NCBI GenBank assembly: GCA_019119085.1
Contig: DWXT01000200.1
Span: 1 to 29,697, forward strand
DNA length: 29,697 nucleotides
Reading direction: 5' to 3'
From: Flavonifractor avistercoris
GTDB taxonomy: Bacteria > Bacillota > Clostridia > Oscillospirales > Oscillospiraceae
Part shown: piece after piece, positions 8,127-14,656 of the stretch
Position numbering within the stretch: position 1 is the stretch's first letter
Layout: the number at the start of each line of letters is the position of its first letter
Notes under the pieces: generated by a model
The model's database searches: none
Told to the model about the DNA's origin: nothing
Seen by the model: the letters and a program-made list of their open reading frames with translations, nothing else
Translations under genes and position numbers: made by a program

Positions 8127-8609
8127 TCACGCCGCAACCGTGCCCTCGGGGAAGACGGCGCGGAACACCTTCCGCACCAGCGGGCCGGCGATGAGCAGCT
8201 GGAAGGGCAGGGCCATGATAAAATTGCGGGGGATGTTGACCAGCCACGCCAGGGGCACGCTGCCCCAGGCGCCGGTGTGCGCCGCCCCCTCGCAGGCGCC
8301 GTACAGGCTCATGAGCAGCACCATGGGCACCACCATGCAGCAGGAGATGCAGAGCACCTTTTTCAGCGCGCTGTCCCGGGGCCTGACCAGGAAGCGGAAG
8401 GCGAAGCCCTTGGCAAGCCGGGACACCAGGAACCAGTCGCAGCACATGGCGAACACATAGGCGAAGGGGAAGCCCAGCCACCCGGCGGTGAGTGCCGGCA
8501 GGCCCGGCCCGCCGTGCCGGAGGGCCGCGTTGTAAAGGCTCATCCACAGCACCATGACAAAGCACATCAGCACCGTGTAGATCAGACTCTCTCGTTTGTT
8601 CTGGGGCAT
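8127..8609 (-). CDS. DUF2798-like small membrane protein
   Basis: The protein has 160 residues. The ATG at 8609 is preceded by GGAGAG. It has four hydrophobic helices arranged as two similar halves. Each half contains a related segment (VMVLWMSLYNAAL in the first, VVPMVLLMSLYGA in the second), the internal duplication typical of DUF2798 proteins. No catalytic or ligand motif is known for this family. It sits immediately upstream of atpB on the same strand, 92 bases away and with no obvious terminator between. It could therefore be read into the atp operon, in the place where atpI often lies. It has no visible similarity to AtpI, so I do not call it that. Confidence 0.7.
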   Translation of the reverse strand: MPQNKRESLIYTVLMCFVMVLWMSLYNAALRHGGPGLPALTAGWLGFPFAYVFAMCCDWFLVSRLAKGFAFRFLVRPRDSALKKVLCISCCMVVPMVLLMSLYGACEGAAHTGAWGSVPLAWLVNIPRNFIMALPFQLLIAGPLVRKVFRAVFPEGTVAA

Positions 8610-8652
8610 GGTAAACTCTCCTTTCTCTCCGCCGCTGGGGCGAACGGAGATG

Positions 8653-8682
8653 ATCATAGCACACACTGCGGCGGCTTCGTAA
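8653..8682 (-). promoter_or_regulatory. Candidate promoter for the DUF2798/atp unit
   Basis: On the minus strand, TTACGA (8682-8677) is followed after 18 bases by TATGAT (8658-8653), with an extended -10 TGC just before it. The -35 is poor, the -10 good. It lies about 45 bases upstream of the DUF2798-like gene and would be the only evident promoter for everything down to atpC. Confidence 0.5.
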
Positions 8683-8759
8683 TTGTGAGATGCGCCGAAA
8701 GGTTGCCCTAAATTCTGGAAAATAACTGTGCAGCCCTGCCGACGGGGGCGATCCCGCCC

Positions 8760-8788
8760 TTGCGGCGGGGCCGGCGGTGGAGTATACT
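8760..8788 (+). promoter_or_regulatory. Promoter of the two-component/fumarase operon
   Basis: TTGCGG (8760-8765), a 17-base spacer and TATACT (8783-8788) form a reasonable sigma-A type promoter. The start codon of the sensor kinase lies 37 bases after the -10, and a strong ribosome site GGAGGAAGGAGG is at 8807-8818. Confidence 0.7.
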
Positions 8789-8825
8789 AGACCCACACGG
8801 AATTCCGGAGGAAGGAGGCGCCCCC

Positions 8826-10439
8826 ATGTCCAAGCAGGCCCGCAGCTCCATCCGCGCCCAGCTCCTGCGGCTGAGCCTGGCCATTGTGGCCGTTTCGGTG
8901 GCCATCACCCTGGCGGGAACCCTCTTTGTCACCCTGCAGGGGGAGCAGACCGCCCTGGACAACAACCTGGTCAACTCCGCCTCGGTGCTCTCCCAGTCCC
9001 CGCTGCTGCGCCAGGCCCTGGAGGGGGAGGCGTCCCGGGCGGAGCTGGCGGAGTTCCTGGACGCGGCCACGGCCAACACCTCCGACATCGATCTGATCCT
9101 GGTGGGGGACACGCAGAACATCCTCCGCTATGCCCCCGACTCCGCCATGGTGGGGCGGAGCTACCCCGGCGACGCCCAGTACCGGGCCCTGGCGGGGGAG
9201 GGGCCCTACACCTCCAACGAGACCGGCCCCCTGGGCTCGGAGCACTCGGCCTACGCCCCCATCCGGAACCGGGAGGGGCAGGTCATCGGCTACGTGGTGG
9301 TGGGGCTCTACCTGCGCTCCCTGGCCAGCGTCACCCTGTCCACCGTGCTGCGGGTGCTGGCCATGGGGGCGCTGGCGGCGGTGGTGGCCGCCCTGCTGGC
9401 CCAGCGGCTGTCCCGCCGCATCAAGACCGCCCTGCTGGGCTATGAGCCCGACGCCTTCGCCCGCCGGTTCCTCCAGCGGGAGGACATCCTGGAGGCCCTG
9501 GAGGAGGGCATCCTGGCCATTGACAAGGAGGCCCGGGTGATCTTCTTCAACGCCGCCGCCGCCCAGATGCTCTCCCTGGAGCCGGACGCCGTGGGCAGGC
9601 CCCTCCGCGCGGTCTACCCCGCCTCCACCCTGGATCGGATCCTGCGCACCGGGGTGCCGGAGTACAACGTGAGCATGAAGTCCCTGCGGGAGGTGCAGAT
9701 CCTCTCCGACCGGGTGCCCATCTACGAGGACGGGAAGCTGGCCGGGGCGGTGGGGATCTTCCGCAACCGCACCGAGGTGGCCCGCCTGGCCGACGATCTC
9801 ACCGGCGTGCGCCACATGGTGGACGCCATGCGGGCCTACACCCACGAGTTTATGAACAAGCTCCACGTGATCCTGGGCCTGCTCCAGATCGGGGAGCCGG
9901 AGAAGGCCCAGGCCTACATCATGGACACCACCCGCACCCAGCGGGAGGCGGTGAGCCGCATCATGCACCAGATCCGGGAGCCGTCGGTGGCCGCCCTGCT
10001 GGTGGGCAAGACCAGCCGGGCCGCCGAGCTGGGCATCTCCCTCACCCTGGATCGGGAGAGCGCCCTGTCCGCCGACAGCGCCTGGCTGTCCCCCGACGCC
10101 TACGTCACCGTGCTGGGCAACCTGATCGAGAACGCCATTGAGGCCCTGAACCAGTCCCGGCGGGTGGACAAGTCCATCTCCGTCAGCATCCGGGAGGGGG
10201 CGGACAGCCTGCTGCTGTGCGTGGAGGACACCGGCCCCGGCATCCCCGCCGGCATGCGGCGGAAGCTCTTCCAGCGGGGCACCTCCACCAAGGGGGCCGG
10301 CCGGGGCACCGGCCTGTCCCTGGTGCGGGAGGTGGTGGACGCCTACCGGGGCCAGATCCGGGTGGAGTCGGAGCAGGGGGTGGGCACCTCCATTTTCGTC
10401 AGCTTCCGCCGGGAGAAGCCCCCGGCGGCCAAGGAGTGA
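8826..10439 (+). CDS. CitA/DcuS-type sensor histidine kinase
   Basis: The protein has 537 residues. Its layout is that of the di/tricarboxylate sensors: TM1 at about 14-37, an extracytoplasmic Cache/PDC-like domain (about 38-165), TM2 at about 172-193, a cytoplasmic PAS domain (about 215-320) and a Spo0B-type kinase core. The phosphoacceptor is His340 in AYTHEFMNKLHVILGLLQ, the hallmark of this subfamily. The N-box has Asn432 and Asn436 (NLIENAIEAL), the G1 box is DTGPGIP from Asp468, and a GTGLSL G2 box follows. The ligand is probably a C4-dicarboxylate or tartrate-like acid. This is inferred from the family and from the fumarase genes two places downstream; binding residues were not verified. 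Confidence 0.9.
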   Translation: MSKQARSSIRAQLLRLSLAIVAVSVAITLAGTLFVTLQGEQTALDNNLVNSASVLSQSPLLRQALEGEASRAELAEFLDAATANTSDIDLILVGDTQNILRYAPDSAMVGRSYPGDAQYRALAGEGPYTSNETGPLGSEHSAYAPIRNREGQVIGYVVVGLYLRSLASVTLSTVLRVLAMGALAAVVAALLAQRLSRRIKTALLGYEPDAFARRFLQREDILEALEEGILAIDKEARVIFFNAAAAQMLSLEPDAVGRPLRAVYPASTLDRILRTGVPEYNVSMKSLREVQILSDRVPIYEDGKLAGAVGIFRNRTEVARLADDLTGVRHMVDAMRAYTHEFMNKLHVILGLLQIGEPEKAQAYIMDTTRTQREAVSRIMHQIREPSVAALLVGKTSRAAELGISLTLDRESALSADSAWLSPDAYVTVLGNLIENAIEALNQSRRVDKSISVSIREGADSLLLCVEDTGPGIPAGMRRKLFQRGTSTKGAGRGTGLSLVREVVDAYRGQIRVESEQGVGTSIFVSFRREKPPAAKE

Positions 10440-10444
10440 GTGAC

Positions 10445-11122
10445 ATGTACCGCGTTGTAATCGTGGAGGACGACCCCATGGTGGCCCTGCTGAACCGCAC
10501 CTATGTGGAGCGGGATCCCCGCTTCCGGGTGGTTCAGACCTTCCAGGACGGCCGCGCCGCCCTGGAGTGGCTGGAGCAGAACCCGGCGGAGCTGGCGGTG
10601 CTGGACGTATACATGCCCCTGCTCACCGGGGCGGAGCTGCTGCGGGAGCTGCGGAGGCGGGGCATCGGCATCGACGCGGTCATGGTCACCGCCGCCAACG
10701 ACGGCGCCACCGTGGACACCCTGCTGAAAATGGGGGTGGTGGACTACCTGGTCAAGCCCTTCACCGTGGAGCGGTTCCAGCAGGCCCTGGACACCTTCTG
10801 CCGCCACCGGGAGGCGGTGGCGGGGGAGACGGTGGCGCAGAGCGCCCTGGACAGGCTCTTCTCCTCCGCCCCGGCGGGGGAGCGGCAGATCCCCAAGGGC
10901 CTCCAGGAGAGCACCCTGGAGAAGGTGCGGGCCTGCCTGCGCCGGGCCCCGCCCCAGGGCCTGCCCAGCGAGGCCCTGTCCCGGGCCACCGGCCTGTCCG
11001 CCGTCACCGTCCGCCGGTACGTCAACTACCTGGTGGAGCGGGGGGAGGCCGTCAGCACCGTCAACTACGACACCGGCGGCCGGCCCTGCCGCCTCTACCG
11101 CGCCGCCGGCGGGGCGGAGTGA
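10445..11122 (+). CDS. CitB/DcuR-type response regulator
   Basis: The protein has 225 residues. The receiver domain has the acidic pair Glu8/Asp9/Asp10, the phosphoacceptor Asp54 (LAVLDVYMP), a Thr in VMVTAAND and the conserved Lys in DYLVKPF. The C-terminal part (about 170-220) is a winged helix-turn-helix (LPSEALSRATGLSAVTVRRYVNYL), as in CitB, DcuR and CitT. The ATG lies 5 bases after the kinase stop, so the pair is co-translated. It should activate target promoters when phosphorylated by the upstream kinase. The adjacent fumarase genes are in the same apparent transcript, so positive autoregulation is possible. Confidence 0.9.
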   Translation: MYRVVIVEDDPMVALLNRTYVERDPRFRVVQTFQDGRAALEWLEQNPAELAVLDVYMPLLTGAELLRELRRRGIGIDAVMVTAANDGATVDTLLKMGVVDYLVKPFTVERFQQALDTFCRHREAVAGETVAQSALDRLFSSAPAGERQIPKGLQESTLEKVRACLRRAPPQGLPSEALSRATGLSAVTVRRYVNYLVERGEAVSTVNYDTGGRPCRLYRAAGGAE

Positions 11123-11188
11123 GCCCAACCGGCCGGACAGGACAGCGCGCCCCGGGGCACACGGGGGCGCGGGAAGGGAGTATGGAAT

Positions 11189-12022
11189 ATGCGTGAACTG
11201 AGCGCCGGGGCCGTCACCGAGACGGTGGCCCGGCTGTGCATCCGGGCCAACACCCACCTGACGGAGGACGTGACGGAGGCCATCGCCGCCGCCCGGGAGG
11301 CGGAGGACTGGCCGGCGGCCCGGGAGATCCTGGATCGCATCCTGGAAAACGACGCCATCGGGGGCGGCACCCCCATCTGCCAGGACACGGGCATGGCCTG
11401 CGTGTTCCTGGAGGTGGGGCAGGACGTCCACATCACCGGGGATCTCCGGGCGGCAGTGGACGAGGGGGTGCGCCGGGGCTACGCCGACGGGTACCTGCGC
11501 AAGTCGGTGGTGGCCGACCCCCTGGATCGGGTGAATACCGGGGACAACACCCCCGCCATGCTCCACGTGGAGCTGGTGCCCGGCGACCGGATCAAAATCA
11601 CCGTGGCCCCCAAGGGCTTCGGCAGCGAGAACATGAGCCGCATCGCCATGCTCCGCCCCTCCGACGGGGTGGAGGGGGTCAAGCAGTTTATCCTGGACGC
11701 AGTGGAGCAGGCCGGCCCCAACCCCTGCCCCCCCATTGTGGTGGGGGTGGGCATCGGCGGCACCTTCGACCAGTGCGCCCTGCTGGCCAAGAAGGCCCTG
11801 CTGCGGGACATGGGCAGCCGCCACCAAAAGCCCTTCTACGCGGAGCTGGAGTCCGAGCTGCTGGACAAAATCAACGCCCTGGGCATCGGGCCCCAGGGCT
11901 TCGGCGGCCGCACCACCGCCCTGGCGGTGCACATCGAGACCCTGCCCACCCACATCGCCGGCCTGCCCTGCGCGGTGAACATCAACTGCCACGTGGCCCG
12001 GCATCAGACGGAGGTGTTGTAG
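11189..12022 (+). CDS. Class I fumarate hydratase (or L-tartrate dehydratase), alpha subunit
   Basis: The protein has 277 residues and corresponds to the N-terminal half of class I [4Fe-4S] fumarases. Three cysteines that can ligate the cluster are present: Cys64 (PICQDTG), Cys180 (PNPCPPIVVG) and Cys267 (NINCHVARH). The enzyme interconverts fumarate and (S)-malate; close relatives dehydrate tartrate, and the two cannot be separated safely by eye. The ATG lies 8 bases after GGGAAGGGAG. A GC-rich hairpin (11146-11171) lies just before the ribosome site. The beta subunit starts one base after the stop. Upstream is the dicarboxylate-type two-component system. Confidence 0.92.
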   Translation: MRELSAGAVTETVARLCIRANTHLTEDVTEAIAAAREAEDWPAAREILDRILENDAIGGGTPICQDTGMACVFLEVGQDVHITGDLRAAVDEGVRRGYADGYLRKSVVADPLDRVNTGDNTPAMLHVELVPGDRIKITVAPKGFGSENMSRIAMLRPSDGVEGVKQFILDAVEQAGPNPCPPIVVGVGIGGTFDQCALLAKKALLRDMGSRHQKPFYAELESELLDKINALGIGPQGFGGRTTALAVHIETLPTHIAGLPCAVNINCHVARHQTEVL

Positions 12023-12023
12023 C

Positions 12024-12602
12024 ATGGCAAGGCAAATCACCGCCCCCCTGACGAAAGAGGCCGCCGCCTCCCTGCGGGCGGGGGAGAGCGTGCTGCTGTC
12101 CGGAACCGTCTACACCGCCCGGGACGCGGCCCACAAGCGGCTGTGCGCCCTGGCGGCGGAGGGGAAGCCCATGCCCTTCCCCATCCAGGGCGCCGTGATC
12201 TACTTCGTGGGGCCCACACCCGCCCGGCCGGGGCAGGCCATCGGCTCCGCCGGGCCCACCACCAGCTACCGTATGGACGCCTACTCCCCCACCCTGCTGC
12301 GGCTGGGGCAGTTGGGCATGATCGGCAAGGGCAAGCGGGGGCCGGAGGTCATCCAGGCCATGAAGGAGACCGGCGCGGTGTACTTCGGGGCCATCGGCGG
12401 GGCGGGGGCCCTCCTCAGCCGGTGCGTCAAGTCCGCCAAGCTGGTGTGCTACGAGGATCTGGGGGCCGAGGCCGTCCGGGAGCTGGAGGTGGAGAACCTC
12501 CCCCTCACCGTGGTCATCGACAGCCAGGGCAACAACCTCTACGAGACTGGCCGGGCCGCCTATCTGGCCTGGCGGGTGGGACAGCAGCCGGAAACCAGAT
12601 GA
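12024..12602 (+). CDS. Class I fumarate hydratase (or L-tartrate dehydratase), beta subunit
   Basis: The protein has 192 residues and corresponds to the C-terminal half of class I fumarases, the swivelling domain that closes over the Fe-S active site. Family motifs are visible: LSGTVYTARDAAHKR near the N-terminus, GPTTSYRMD in the middle and GKGKRG just after it. The family segment VYFGAIGGAGALLSRCVKSA follows. It forms a heteromeric enzyme with the alpha subunit encoded directly upstream (one-base gap), so both should be made in equal amounts. A 20-bp perfect stem closes the operon. Confidence 0.92.
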   Translation: MARQITAPLTKEAAASLRAGESVLLSGTVYTARDAAHKRLCALAAEGKPMPFPIQGAVIYFVGPTPARPGQAIGSAGPTTSYRMDAYSPTLLRLGQLGMIGKGKRGPEVIQAMKETGAVYFGAIGGAGALLSRCVKSAKLVCYEDLGAEAVRELEVENLPLTVVIDSQGNNLYETGRAAYLAWRVGQQPETR

Positions 12603-12621
12603 GTCCCGGCAGTGGAACGGT

Positions 12622-12665
12622 AAAAGAGGAAAATCCGCCGGTTTACCGGCGGATTTTCCTCTTTT
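12622..12665. terminator. Bidirectional intrinsic terminator
   Basis: A perfect 20-bp stem (12622-12641 paired with 12646-12665) has a TTTA loop. It ends in TTTT on the plus strand and, by symmetry, in TTTT on the minus strand. It separates the fumarase operon from the convergent sigma/anti-sigma operon. Confidence 0.92.
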
Positions 12666-12677
12666 GAAAAATTAGGC

Positions 12678-13775
12678 TCAGGACAGGGAGATGACCCAGT
12701 CCAGCTCCTTATAGACAGGGTAATACTGCCGTTCATCGCTGTCCAGCGGTCGGGTGGTGCGGGCGATGCTGTACCCCACCTGCTCCACTTCGATAGCCAC
12801 GATCTCTCCCTCTGGCTCCCCCACCAGACGGAACTCGGGCAGATACTCCTCCGCTAGGGTGTACCGGCGCATATAGCCCTGATAGCGGTTGCCTTCCTCG
12901 TTGACAAACCACACCTCGGGCACAACCAGTTGGACTAGATACTCCCCAGACTCTGTCCGCTCCGGATCGAGTCGGGCGTAGAAGGCCACACTGTGCCCGT
13001 TGGCCGCTACCAGAGCGGTGACGGTGCCCTCTCCCAGTTCCCAGCTGGTCTGGAAGGAGTCCAGGGCCTGGGGCGTGTCCAGCGCAAGTGTTCCGCTCCA
13101 GAGGACCTCCCCCCAGCCGTCGCTGATGGAGTAGGCCTCCACCTCAAAGGTGTAGGGACCTGTCTGCCCCTGCGGCACCTTCATCAGACACGCCATGCTG
13201 CCGCCGTTGGCGTAGCCCTGGGGCAGATAGGTCTGGCTCAGCCACGAGAGCCAACCCTCCAGCGGGGAAAAATCCTCGACCCGCCCGGAATTCGCAACCT
13301 CTGTCAGCTCCCCTTCGGCGGTACGCACCACACAGGGCAGCTTTTCTCCGTCCGCGCCGTACACAGTCATGCGGAACTTCTGCCGGTCCCATACCCGGTC
13401 GGGCGTCTCCGACCGGGAGAGCACGTCCAAGGGGACCGTGAGCAGCCCGTCCCGCTGGTAGGCGCCTTCGATCAAGAACAGATTCTCCCTGTTTTCCATG
13501 CTGAGGGCCTCCTCCTGGATCAGCAGGGATTCCTCCTGCTCCGCCGCACCCACGCCGAAGAAATAGTGCAACACCCGCTCCGCCCCGGCGGCCAGGGCTT
13601 GATAGTTGAACAGCCCCAACACCAGACCCACACAGGCCGCCAGCGCTGCCAGCCGCCGCAGGGGGGCCCGCCGCCGGGGGCGCACGCCGCCTTCGGCGGC
13701 TTTTATGGTGCGCTCCACCAGCTCCGGCCCGGGGGCCACCCGGTCAAAGAGCCTGCGATAGTCCTGTTCCGTCAT
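12678..13775 (-). CDS. Putative membrane anti-sigma factor (DUF4179-like)
   Basis: The protein has 365 residues. A short cytosolic N-terminus (TEQDYRRLFDRVAPGPELVERTIKAAEGG) is followed by a basic patch and one membrane helix (about 40-62). The remaining 300 residues form an extracytoplasmic, beta-rich domain with no catalytic motif. Its ATG overlaps the sigma-factor stop (ATGA), the standard arrangement for an ECF sigma factor and its membrane-bound anti-sigma factor. The short N-terminal segment would hold the sigma factor, and the outer domain would sense an envelope signal. The role is inferred from position and topology. Sequence similarity to RsiV or other named anti-sigma factors is not evident. 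Confidence 0.7.
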   Translation of the reverse strand: MTEQDYRRLFDRVAPGPELVERTIKAAEGGVRPRRRAPLRRLAALAACVGLVLGLFNYQALAAGAERVLHYFFGVGAAEQEESLLIQEEALSMENRENLFLIEGAYQRDGLLTVPLDVLSRSETPDRVWDRQKFRMTVYGADGEKLPCVVRTAEGELTEVANSGRVEDFSPLEGWLSWLSQTYLPQGYANGGSMACLMKVPQGQTGPYTFEVEAYSISDGWGEVLWSGTLALDTPQALDSFQTSWELGEGTVTALVAANGHSVAFYARLDPERTESGEYLVQLVVPEVWFVNEEGNRYQGYMRRYTLAEEYLPEFRLVGEPEGEIVAIEVEQVGYSIARTTRPLDSDERQYYPVYKELDWVISLS

Positions 13776-14242
13776 ACGTCTTCCGCTCCTTTCCACGCGT
13801 CCCGCAGCAGAACCCGTCCCCGGGCGAGCTGGCTGCGGACCGTCGCCGCCCTGCGGCCCAGGATGGCCGCGATCTCGTCGGTGGCGTACCCCTCGCAGTA
13901 GTAGAGGTGGAGCACCGCCCGGTACTTCTCCGGCAGGGCGTCCAGCAGCGCCAGCAGCTCCCCCTCCCCCTCATTTTGGGCCGGGATGGCCTCCGACAGG
14001 GCCACGGTGTGCCTGTTCCAGAAGGAACCGCGGAGCTTCTTGCAGCAGTTGGCCGTCACCCGCAGCAGCCACGCCTTCCGGTGCTCCTCCTCCGTGAAAT
14101 CGGGGGCCCTGCGCACGTAGCGGAGGAACACCTCCTGAAACACGTCGTCGGCGTCGTGGGCGCTGTGGGTCTGGGCCAGGGCCAGGCGGTACACCATGGG
14201 GCCGTACCGCTCCACCGCCGCTCTTGCCTCCTCTTGTTCCAT
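13772..14242 (-). CDS. ECF-family RNA polymerase sigma factor
   Basis: The protein has 156 residues, the normal length for a two-domain ECF sigma factor. Sigma-2 spans about 5-75 and includes the core-binding segment AHDADDVFQEVFLRYVRR. Sigma-4 spans about 100-152, with LPEKYRAVLHLYYCEGYATDEIAAILG and a helix-turn-helix ending in ATVRSQLARGRVLLRD. The ATG is preceded by GGGGGAGA. The frame is open far upstream, but only as the antisense frame of the next gene. It is followed by its probable anti-sigma factor with a 4-base overlap. Such operons are usually autoregulated. Confidence 0.92.
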   Translation of the reverse strand: MEQEEARAAVERYGPMVYRLALAQTHSAHDADDVFQEVFLRYVRRAPDFTEEEHRKAWLLRVTANCCKKLRGSFWNRHTVALSEAIPAQNEGEGELLALLDALPEKYRAVLHLYYCEGYATDEIAAILGRRAATVRSQLARGRVLLRDAWKGAEDV

Positions 14243-14262
14243 GGCCTCTCCCCCTTTCTGCC

Positions 14263-14292
14263 CATAACATCCCTGAGCGGGCCGGTTTGTTG
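14263..14292 (-). promoter_or_regulatory. Candidate ECF autoregulatory promoter
   Basis: On the minus strand the sequence GCAACAAACC (14292-14283) is followed by GTTAT (14268-14264), with ECF-like spacing, upstream of the sigma-factor gene. An AAC core in the -35 region is typical of ECF promoters. The assignment is weak without a second promoter of the regulon for comparison. Confidence 0.3.
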
Positions 14293-14331
14293 CACGGATG
14301 GCGGAATTATTTGCACATCTGCCCAACCGCT

Positions 14332-14494
14332 TGTCCGTAGGGGCGACCTGTGGTCGCCCGCCGGACATCGAGGGCCCCTTTGTGGGGCGCGACGACTCGG
14401 CGCGCCCCACGGACAGCGGTGGCCGGGCAGACATCCGGGAACCCCTCATCCGTCTGGCCTTCGGCCATCCACCTTCCCCCCACAGGGGGGAAGG
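14332..14494. repeat. Hairpin-rich intergenic repeat
   Basis: The gap 14243-14656 holds no gene. Within it, TGTCCGT-A-GGGGCG (from 14332) pairs with CGCCCCACGGACA (ending 14416). Inside lie GTGGGGCGCG/CGCGCCCCAC (14382-14410), then GGCC-TTC-GGCC near 14456 and a 10-bp stem at 14472-14494 (CCTTCCCCCC-ACA-GGGGGGAAGG). The module 14337-14359 matches 3439-3461 on the opposite strand at 22 of 23 bases. It looks like a member of a dispersed structured repeat family. Confidence 0.6.
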
Positions 14495-14587
14495 CTTGTG
14501 AGCGGATGATATCCGCCCCGGCGGGCCCGACAGTTCACATACCCTGCCGCGTTGGCCCATCCCGTGGAATACCCGGTCAGAAATTAT

Positions 14588-14617
14588 TTGCCCCGTACAG
14601 AGGGTACATGCTATACT
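14588..14617 (+). promoter_or_regulatory. Promoter of the GTPase-nuclease/trmO operon
   Basis: TTGCCC (14588-14593), an 18-base spacer and TATACT (14612-14617) with an extended -10 TGC. The leader would be only about 35 bases, leaving no room for the kind of attenuator found ahead of tet(M). The ribosome site is AAAGGA at 14641-14646. Confidence 0.75.
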
Positions 14618-14656
14618 AGATCTGATTGTACACTCCAACGCAAAGGACTGCGATAC

